Shown one piece after another: positions 56,349-64,000 of a DNA stretch of 64,000 bases (positions within the stretch are counted from its first letter, which is position 1; each line of letters begins with the position of its first letter). The notes below the pieces were generated by a model. That model saw only the letters and a program-made list of their open reading frames with translations. It made no database searches and had not been told where the DNA came from. The stretch is from contig JAVLRN010000007.1 of the NCBI GenBank assembly GCA_032821775.1, forward strand, positions 2,418,001 to 2,482,000, given 5' to 3'. Both the position numbers and the translations under genes were made by a program. The stretch is from Sanguinoderma infundibulare (lineage: Eukaryota; Basidiomycota; Agaricomycetes; Polyporales; Polyporaceae).

Positions 56349-56364
56349 TGCACTTTTGCTGATG
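56349..56364 (-). repeat. Right 16-bp terminal inverted repeat
   Basis: The plus strand reads TGCACTTTTGCTGATG, the exact reverse complement of the left repeat at 53574-53589. It lies 235 bp before the BBC1 start. Confidence 0.5.
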
Positions 56365-56598
56365 ACTGGCACTAAAATGACGACGATAACCATTTCGAGG
56401 CAGGCCCGGCGATTGCCGGGGCAATACAGGCCTGGAAATCACGCTGCCTGCGCGCTCGTTAGCTACCAGCTCCAGTCGACGTGACCTCAGCCCAATACGA
56501 CCGCCGCGCAGCAACGAGTGCCATAAAACTACCGCTCGAGCAACTCCACCAACCCCGCCTTCTCACAACCCTTCGTTCGACAGCGACCCCCCTCCCTC

Positions 56599-59500
56599 AT
56601 GTCGGACCCCCCGCCCCGCAAAGTCGGCTCGCTCCGCGACCGCATCGCCGCCTTCGAGAACAAGGGCACGTCCGCCCCGACCTCTACCCCACCCCCACCC
56701 CGCCCGAAGCCCGGGCACGTCACCTGGCAGCCCAAGCCCGCGTCTCCAACGTCACCGCGCACGCCAGCGAGCGCCGGCACCGATAACGACGATGGCGAGC
56801 GGAAGCCTGCCCCGGGCGTGGGCATGTCCGCCGCAGACGCGAAGGAGAGCATCGGGAAGCTATCGCTGAAGGAGCGCATGGCGGCGTTGAAAGGATCGGC
56901 AGCGTTTGGCGGCGGAGGAGGAGCGGGTGCTGCGCCGCCCCCGAGGCCGACTGGCGAGAAGCCGAAGTGGAAGCCGCCGCCGGTCGTGCAGAGGGCGGAG
57001 CCGATTGGCGGGGAGGACGAGGACGAGGGTGCCAAAGCTGCTGTGAGTCCCGTGGCGATGACTGATGGGGGCGAGGGCGTGGAGCGTGTGCGATCGCCCC
57101 TGGCCGAGGAAGAGACGAAGGGGGACGGCGGAGAGGGCGAGGCGAAGGAGGAGGGCGAGCCGGATCCGGAGGAGGAGGAGCGCCAGCGGAGGGCGGCACT
57201 CGCTGCGAGGATGGCCAAACTAGGAGGCGCGAGGGTCGGGATGGGCCCGCCGATTTTTGGGAAGAAGCCGGATATCCCCCCGAAGAGGTTGTCTAAATCT
57301 GAGGTGAAACCTAAGGAAGAGGAGAAGCCTGCCGAGGAGGCAACCAAGGAGGAGAAACCGGCTGAGATCTCCCCATCTGCGGAGGGCGTGCATGAAGGTG
57401 AGTTGTTGACTTCGTCGATTCGGGGTAGATGCACGAATGTGAATATGTCTTGTAAACGCAGGTCCTACTGTGGAGGAAGCTGCTGCGGTTGCGCTCCCTC
57501 CGTCCGCCGCCGAGAGCACGGCTGAGAGCTCGACAGGTACGTTTCATGAATATTACTGAGGGGGCATGCGTATGAACGTCCGTCTACAGAATACATCCCC
57601 GAGCGCAAGGATTCTGCATCCGCTCCCTCCTCCCTCCTCTCGCCAGAGTCCTTGGGTGCTCCGATTCCTGTACGCTCCCCGCGCATGCCCGTTCCTCAAG
57701 CTCCCAAGAGGGCTGCCCCGCCACGCAAGCGTGTGGCCAAGTCTCCTTCTCCAGCACCTCACGTGCTCGATCAAGAAATCGACGAGAGCCCTTCCCCCGT
57801 TGTTGGGAAGGATGAGGTTGAGAAGCATGAAGCTGCTATTGTACCTGAGGAGCGTGGCGACCGTCAGCCAGAGATCACAGAGGGTCAGATCGAGGACATA
57901 GTCAAGGAGGTGGTCCCGCAAGCATTCGAATCCTCGAAGGAGGAATCCGTTCAGGAGCCCCCCGCCGCCCCGGAGCCTGCATCTGAATCACCAGAAGAAG
58001 AGCACATCGTCGAGCGGCCTGTTACTGTCGTTGCGGAGGAGCCTACTACAGAAGAGCACGCGCCGAAACCTGCGGAGGAGGAGCCACAGCCCGAAGAGCA
58101 TACTCCTGCTGAGCCCGAGACACATGCGAAGGAAGTTGAACCTGAGCCAGAGCAGTCGGAGCCGGCCTCTGCGCACGCTCCCGAATCTGCAGCGCGTGCT
58201 GAAGAGCCCGAGGAAGAAGACGAGGCCGCACGTCGCAAGCGTATCGCTGAGCGCCTTGCCAAGTCTGGCGGCTTTAACCCATTCGCAGGGGGTATGCCAC
58301 CTCCCGTGCGTAGAGAAAGCTCGGAGTCCGCGCGCTCCCCACCTCCGCCGCCTCGTCGCGATAGTCAACCCAAAGCAATCTCGCCCAAGCTGTCGCTTCC
58401 GGAGCGGAAGGCAAGTATTGGGTCTGTGGAGAGCGGCACAGCGAGGAAATCGTCTTTCGATGGTGATTAGTCTCCCGTGTTTGGAGCATTTTACTGTGGT
58501 TGTATGAGTAGGCATTGATCATGATTGTACTTCTAGTCGGCGCCCCAACTTCAGAGGGGCAGCGAACGTCCGAACCAAATGCACCGGTTCCGGGTCCGGC
58601 TCCCCCTGTGCGTGAGCTACATGAAGCACCAATCGAGGAAGGTTATGAGGACGAAGAAGCGGAGCCACGTGCTGCTGAGCTCGGGTCCTTTGACGACGAT
58701 CGGCCCAGTTTCGTAAATGAAAGGGAGCATGAGAAGTACGAGGATACAGACGAACGTGGAGTCGCAGATGAACACGGAGTTGTGGAGGAGCCTGAGAACT
58801 ATGAGGAGGCCGGGGAGCCCGTCGTCCCACCGCCGCCTCCGCGCGCAACGAGACCTCCGCCGATCATTCCTCAGTTCCAATCCCAGGAGGACGAGGAGGA
58901 GATCAAGTCACGCCCGCCTCCACCAAGGAGAGATTTTGCGCCTCCGCCACCTCGACGCGCGTCTGTGCCTCCTCCACCTCCGCCGCCAGTGGCTGAAGAG
59001 TTCGAAGAGGAGCATGAGCCAGAGCATGACGATGAAGACGAAGCTCATGCGAGGCATGCGCGGGAAGTCGGAACCGAACATCAAGCTGAGGAGCATATGC
59101 ACCGCTACGATGAACATGATGAACCAAACGAGGACGAATATGAACATCACGTCCAGGAAGTGCCTGCTCCGCCTCCGCCTCCACGTTCCACCGCAGTACC
59201 TCCACCTCCTCCCCTGCAAACATATGAAGAGGACGAGGAAGAAGAACCAGCGCCTCCTCCACCTCCGCGTCGTATCCCATCCCGCGGCAGCTCCGAGCAT
59301 GCGCTTCCTCCCCCTGCTGTCCCCCGTCCTCATCCTCCTGTCGAAACCGAAGAACCAGAGGAGTTTGAAGAGGACGAAGAGCCTGCGCCTCCTCCCCCAC
59401 CTCCTCGTTCCGCCCGCCCTACATCGCAAGTTGCCACGTCGCCGTCCGTCTCCGCTCTGAGCCGACCGATTCCGCCTCTGCTCAGGCGTGAGCCCACTCC

Positions 59501-61460
59501 CGAGCCTGAACAGGAGGTGTTGGATGAGGCTGATGGGGGTGAGTTCTTGCTTCATCCCCGACGGTATTGAATGCCGGTGCTGAACGGTTACTCGCGTTGC
59601 AGACCCGATTGACCCAGTATTCCACAGTCCCGGGAGGTCTCCGAGTTCGTCGGTGCATGCCACGTCTCCTCAGAGTGCCGCCTTCCCGCTTTCCTCCCCA
59701 GCGAGCGCTCCTCCTCCACCTCCACCGCAGCGCGTTGTCTCTCCACCTCCACCGCCACCGCAGAGGATCGTGTCACCGCCACCTGCGCCAGAACGCGTTG
59801 CATCCCCTCCTACCATTGCTACATCTCCTACTGCAGAGCCACAGGAAGAGAAGACCGGGAATGGAGAGGACACCGAGCAAGCCCGCCGCCGCACTATCGC
59901 AGAACGCATGGCGAAGCTAGGTGGGATCCGCTTTGGTGCACCTCCGCCGATCCCCGCTGTCCGACGACCGCCGCCGGCTGAGCCTGAGGCTGAGCACGAA
60001 GAGGCTGAAGAGAAGCCAGCGGAGCCGGAAGAAGCCCCTCAGGAGGAAGAGGAGGACGAGTTTGAGCGCAAGCAGCGCATCGCTGCGCGCATTGCGGGTA
60101 TGGGTGGTATGCGCTTCGGCATGCTACCAGGCGCGGCTGCACCAAAGCCTCCGCCCCGTGTGCAGCGCGATGAAGAGGAAGAGGAGAGCGTGAAATCTCC
60201 GCCGCCTCCCAAACGCTCCGCGCCTGTACCTCCACCAACCCCTCCGGCGGCAGATGAAGACCACGGCTCTGAGTCCGACTACCAGCATGTCTCTGACAGC
60301 GACCGCATTGAACATGAGGAAAGCGAGCTCGAAGAAGTCACGCATGAAGACGCTGAGGAAGAAGCGCCTCCTCCCATACCCGACCGTCATGCACGGCGCG
60401 TGTCTTCGGGTGCTCCCCCTGTCCCCCCTTCATTTGCATCGGCGCCTCCAGTTCCCAGAACTCGTCCTCCCGCACCTCCCGCCTTCACGTATCCACCGCC
60501 TCCGCCCGCCCCTCACCCTGCTCCGACTACGACTGAAACGCAGGGAGATTTCGTTGTTGTTGACCAACCCGAAAGCGACGAGCCTCCGCCGCCGCCGCCA
60601 CCTCGCGGTGGCCGTGCCCCAGGACGCGCACCACCTGCGGCTCCCGGCCCGGAGGCGCCCACTATCCCGAACGTGGACTTTGGCGGAGAAACCGACTTAT
60701 CGCTTTCAGGACAATGGTCGGAGGACTCTACGAACTATCCTCCCGCGCCTCCGTCTACGTCTGTCGCGCAGGCCGAGCGCGCCCAACCCGCCGCTCCCAG
60801 CCGGCCGCCCCCCGCAGAGCAGAACTTCACGGCGGATGAGTTGCAGGCGCAATGGGGCCGCGTTGGCGTGCAGGTCGCCGAGATCGCGGCGGCATTCTTC
60901 GAGAAGTCAAAGAAGAGCCTCGTCGGGGACGGCTCGTATGTCGGATTCGTCAACGCCGTCATCGGGCAGGTGCCCAACGCGGCACAGCCGACTGGCTCGT
61001 TGGATTCGTTCGGGTACCCCATCTACAGTCAGGCCGCAGGCGCCGTGCAGCGGCGCGTAAGTGACATCATGCCCGGGGACGTCATCGTGGTGAACGACGC
61101 CAAGTTCAAGGGCCACAAAGGACTGCAGAGTTATAGCCAGAACGTGGGCGTGGGGAAGCCACTGGTTGGCGTGATTGGGGACTATGAGCCGAAGAAGTCG
61201 AAGGTTAAGGTATATCAGGCAAATCAGCACGTCGGACAGCAGGTATGTTTGCCCTTTGCCTGGGTCACCTGGGTCTGCCTGTACACGTCACTGTCGACTA
61301 ACGAACGCCGAGCAGAGCGTCGAGTCCGTCAGTTACCGATTGGAGGACTTGAAGAGTGGGGCTGTAAAGGTACGAGCAGTGTCTCGGTGTCGTCGTGCGT
61401 TTCATTGTCCATAACCTAACGGCGCCCTCTGCACAGATATACAGAGTGCTAGAAGCATGA
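56599..61460 (+). CDS. BBC1: BBC1-like actin-patch protein (1488 aa, 7 exons)
   Basis: Predicted regulator of Arp2/3-driven actin assembly at endocytic patches (Bbc1/Mti1 family). Exons 56599-57397, 57462-57536, 57590-58462, 58537-59538, 59603-61242, 61316-61369, 61437-61460; all in phase. Most of the protein is disordered: acidic Glu-rich blocks alternate with polyproline runs (many PPPPPPR-type SH3 or profilin sites). A short helix motif recurs (LKERMAALKG, LAARMAKLGG, IAERLAKSGG, IAERMAKLGG, IAARIAGMGG at about residues 89, 200, 509, 1015 and 1076). The C-terminal folded domain (about 1326-1488) is the Bbc1/Aim3 cysteine-proteinase-fold domain: DGSYVGFVNAVIGQVPNA, FGYPIYSQAAGAVQRRVSDI, MPGDVIVVNDAKFKGHKGLQ, VKVYQANQHVGQQSVESVSY, RLEDLKSGAVKIYRVLEA. 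The N-terminal SH3 domain of yeast Bbc1 is absent. The last exon codes for only seven residues. Confidence 0.87.
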
Positions 61461-62230
61461 AGGATGAGAGGACGATGGAATCGGACGGTACTATAAGGAC
61501 AGGAACAAAGCAGCTATGTAAACGTCGGGGACACTCCCGCGATCTTCCACACCTCACGCATCACACAGCACGTTTATGGTTTCGATTGTCTGGACCCGGT
61601 TTGACGGGTCGTGTACTATAGCATCAACAGGACACACGCAATACGAATACTTCCGCTCTCCAGATCGCTCCAAGCTCCCGCTCATGGTGGGACAGTCTGA
61701 CTTCTCCCATTTGTTGGGAGAGCCCGGGTGGCATCCGAACATTGAGCTGAATTCTGGATGGATAGGAAATCGTCAAGGACGCAAGTTCGTCGAGGACGCC
61801 GTGAGTCTCATGACATCCTCGTGTGCTGCTGTGCCACTGACTGAGTGTCAAATCCACAGGCATCATTGCATCGAGGCCTCGATGTGAGATGGTTGACGCT
61901 GACGGACGGATTCGCAGCGATGTCATGGCCAGCATTGTGCTGGCGTTTGGCCTGTGCGCCGTCCATCCCCGTCTTCTGTCTGCCCGCTAGGCCCGCCACG
62001 CGCTGTTACCGCAAATGGCAAACCTCGATAGATATCACATCCGCCTGGGCGGCGTGAAGGGTCCGCCGCGGTCTGGAGAGGCATAAGGTCCATTGGGCGA
62101 CAATGAGCCCAGTCTATAAGATTCGAGAGAAATGCGAGGGATGAACGGCACTCGTCCTCCTCTTTCGCGCTGCAGACCTGTCGAACACCCCTCAGATCTC
62201 TGACCCAGAACGACTCCCGTGAGCAGCATC
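61461..62230. other. Intergenic, 770 bp
   Basis: Between BBC1 and the C2H2 gene, both on plus. Open frames on both strands are short and unsupported. The last 60 bases are probably leader. Confidence 0.55.
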
Positions 62231-63233
62231 ATGCAGCCGTCGTTTGTCGATCCATATCTTCGGACTCCTTCCTCCTTCTATGGCACTCCGGCGGCCTTCC
62301 CCGATCCCGCGCCCTCTTATGACCCACGTGCCCCCTCCCGCCTCCCCGACCCTCCCACTCAGCTTGAACAGCTTCAGGCCGCTAACGACCAAGTCTTCCA
62401 GCAGTACATAAATACTCAAGAATGGTACGCAAATTGTTACTATCTTCGTGTTGGGCCTTAGAGCGACGAGCTTACACTTTTTCTCTCGTTCTAGCGCGCC
62501 CACAAACGCAACCGCCTTGGTCGGGGGCGGCTACGACAACCTTTTAGAACACATCGACCCTAGCCTCATTGCTAGCATTTATCAGTTCCACTACGACCAC
62601 GTCTCGCAACCCACGCATCAGCAGATGGCCGGGGAGTACACTGCTGGTGTTGCTGCCCAGCCGCTCATGCCATCGCTCTGCGAGGACTGGTCGTCCCCAC
62701 TGTCGTCCGTGTCGGCCCCGTCCTCTTCCTCCTCGACTGCTTCGTCGCCGTCTCCGGTGCCATCGTCGCCCCCATTGCCCCCGTCCCCCTCCGCTCACTC
62801 GTCTCCGTCCACCACTCGTGGAAAGCGTGGTGTGAACCAGCCGGCGCGGAACGAGCAGCTCTCGGAGGGCTCCGCTACCAGACAGGCCGCGCACCCGAGC
62901 GAATGCCGCTACTGCCCCTTACGCTTCGGGCGTCCAGCCGACGCAAAGCGCCACGAAATAACGCACTTCGACGCCGAGTACAGGGTCACCTGTCTCGGTG
63001 TTCCTGTATGGGCGGCGAACCACTGCGACGATGCGGACATCGTCAACGGGTTCATGCACGATGGGACGCTGATGATCCAAGGCTGCCTTCAGACGTTCAG
63101 GGGTCGCCGTCGCGACGCTTATAGTCGTCATTTGAAGACTCGCGGCTGCCCTGGCAACAAGGAGGTTAGCTATGTGGTCAACGTGCAGGAGGTCGAGGCA
63201 GCTAGGGCTAGGAGGAGGGCGAACGGGTACTGA
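62231..63233 (+). CDS. C2H2-type zinc finger protein (310 aa, 2 exons)
   Basis: Putative nucleic-acid-binding protein, target unknown. Exons 62231-62424 and 62495-63233 join in phase 2 across a 70-bp intron (GTACGC donor, CTAG acceptor). The N-terminal half is Pro/Tyr/Ser-rich with a helix PPTQLEQLQAANDQVFQQYI and IDPSLIASIYQFHYDHV, then a long Ser/Pro stretch. One canonical C2H2 finger reads C-RY-C-PLRFGRPADAKR-H-EIT-H (about residues 213-233). A second, atypical unit starts at VTCLGVPVW and continues through an insertion to GCLQTFRGRRRDAYSRHLKT, RGCPG. This resembles a C2HC finger with a widened first loop, a layout I associate with Agaricomycete C2H2 proteins. A basic ARARRRANGY ends it. 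Confidence 0.82.
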
Positions 63234-64000
63234 CCGTCTCGTTCATATGCTGTAGCCCATGCGCGACTTTACCAAAACAACCTTTCGTGTGCCCTTCACG
63301 AGCCCTTCCACTACCTCCCTCCGACCCCCATGTACCTCGCTCTAGTAATCCTGTTGTCTTGCCTTTGATCTGGATTCTATAGTCATCTCACATCTACTCT
63401 AGACTATCTTGTTTTTGCTTTGTATTGTAATCGACAACTTCCTCGCCTGAGTTCTGTTGTAGTGCTACTGTATCTCCATGTCGCTACGTACCAGTGGACT
63501 TCCTCGTAATCATACCAATCATTCACCGCCACCGGGGGCGTTGCGCGGGTTCGGGGGCGTGGGGTCCGGGCTTCGGCGGCCTTCATTGAACTGGCTCGAA
63601 TGTAGAGGCTGAGGCGCCCTTAGCACACGTAGCTGCACATATACCCACCGTTAGCTCAGGAGGTAACTTCTCAGTTAAACTGCCTTTTGGCGTAGCGGCT
63701 GCAGCGGGCGGATACAAGTTAATTACAGCGAAGTTTGGTTGAGGATATATGTAACATCCGCAATGAGGTCGATTCCGCGTCAAAGCCACTTCGCATGCAA
63801 TTTCAGACCGTGGCTTGATGCAAATTCTGCACTCGGGCGACGATCCCTGTAGCTGGGCGCGAATATCAGAACTACGCCTGGTATCCGAGTCAACAGCGGT
63901 GAACGCTTGCAATATCGAACCGATGGATGGTTGTTGAACACACGAGTATTCGTAGACACTCGACGATGCATTCACTTTTCATTCAAAGCACAAATTCATG
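63234..64000. other. Downstream region to the window edge
   Basis: The 3' flank of the C2H2 gene. A 130-codon minus-strand frame (63975-63583) could be part of a gene that continues beyond the window, but it has no recognisable family. Nothing else is supported. Confidence 0.4.

Larger units (their letters stand above)
53574..56364. mobile_element. Candidate non-autonomous TIR element carrying gene fragments (2.8 kb)
   Basis: The interval is bounded by an exact 16-bp inverted repeat, CATCAGCAAAAGTGCA at 53574-53589 and its reverse complement at 56349-56364. Inside each end lie AATTG-rich subterminal sequences (AATTGGG-type words recur at 53660-53760; CAATTG and CAATTC on the other side). The interior holds no intact gene but several broken pieces: a SEC61-alpha fragment, a degenerate secreted-protein gene and an acidic ORF end. 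No transposase is visible. I see no convincing target-site duplication. A chance 16-bp match within a few kb is unlikely but not excluded. Confidence 0.4.

Noticed and set aside
57465..57547. Minus-strand frames opposite BBC1 that continue for hundreds of codons
   Set aside because: Antisense of Pro/Glu-rich coding DNA always yields long open frames; no start or splice evidence.

Overview
This is a window of fungal nuclear DNA, almost certainly from an Agaricomycete (mushroom-forming basidiomycete, possibly Polyporales). The evidence is high G+C, genes split by many 50-80 bp GT-AG introns with short CT-rich acceptors, basidiomycete-only families (a DUF6699 protein, a basidiomycete-type F-box protein), fungus-specific proteins (DASH subunit ASK1, Dsc3, BBC1), and intron-rich conserved eukaryotic genes. 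Single-frame ORFs capture only parts of most genes. The models below were built by hand by joining exons in phase, and every joined length is a multiple of three.

Left part (1-25.8 kb) is gene-poor: one DUF6699 gene (1.2-2.4 kb), then about 10 kb with nothing I can support, a two-RING protein (12.5-15.2 kb, minus), 3.7 kb of nothing clear, a 13-exon phosphatidylserine synthase of the animal/plant base-exchange type (18.9-21.2 kb, minus), and another 4.6 kb with only a weak candidate gene.

Right part (25.8-64 kb) is dense: a Zn2Cys6 regulator, TANGO2, ARP6 (SWR1 chromatin remodelling), an orphan acidic protein, KIN17 (DNA/RNA binding), ASK1 (kinetochore), DSC3 (Golgi E3 ligase/SREBP pathway), an importin-7/8 type karyopherin, sulfite oxidase, TAF6 (TFIID/SAGA), an F-box protein, BBC1 (actin patch) and a C2H2 protein. 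These are mostly housekeeping genes of unrelated pathways. No operon-like or biosynthetic cluster is visible. Divergent pairs TANGO2/ARP6, KIN17/ASK1 and TAF6/F-box may share promoters.

Two accessory patches stand out. Upstream of sulfite oxidase there is a diverged tandem duplication of 0.3-0.4 kb and a perfect 14-bp tandem repeat carrying an ATGACGTC (bZIP-like) site. Between the F-box gene and BBC1, a roughly 2.8 kb interval is bounded by an exact 16-bp inverted repeat. It holds broken pieces of unrelated genes (a frameshifted SEC61-alpha fragment, a start-less and frameshifted secreted Cys-rich protein, and an acidic ORF end). This looks like a non-autonomous DNA element that has picked up gene fragments and is the best candidate for something undescribed here. 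No rRNA, tRNA, CRISPR, reverse transcriptase or transposase gene was recognised.
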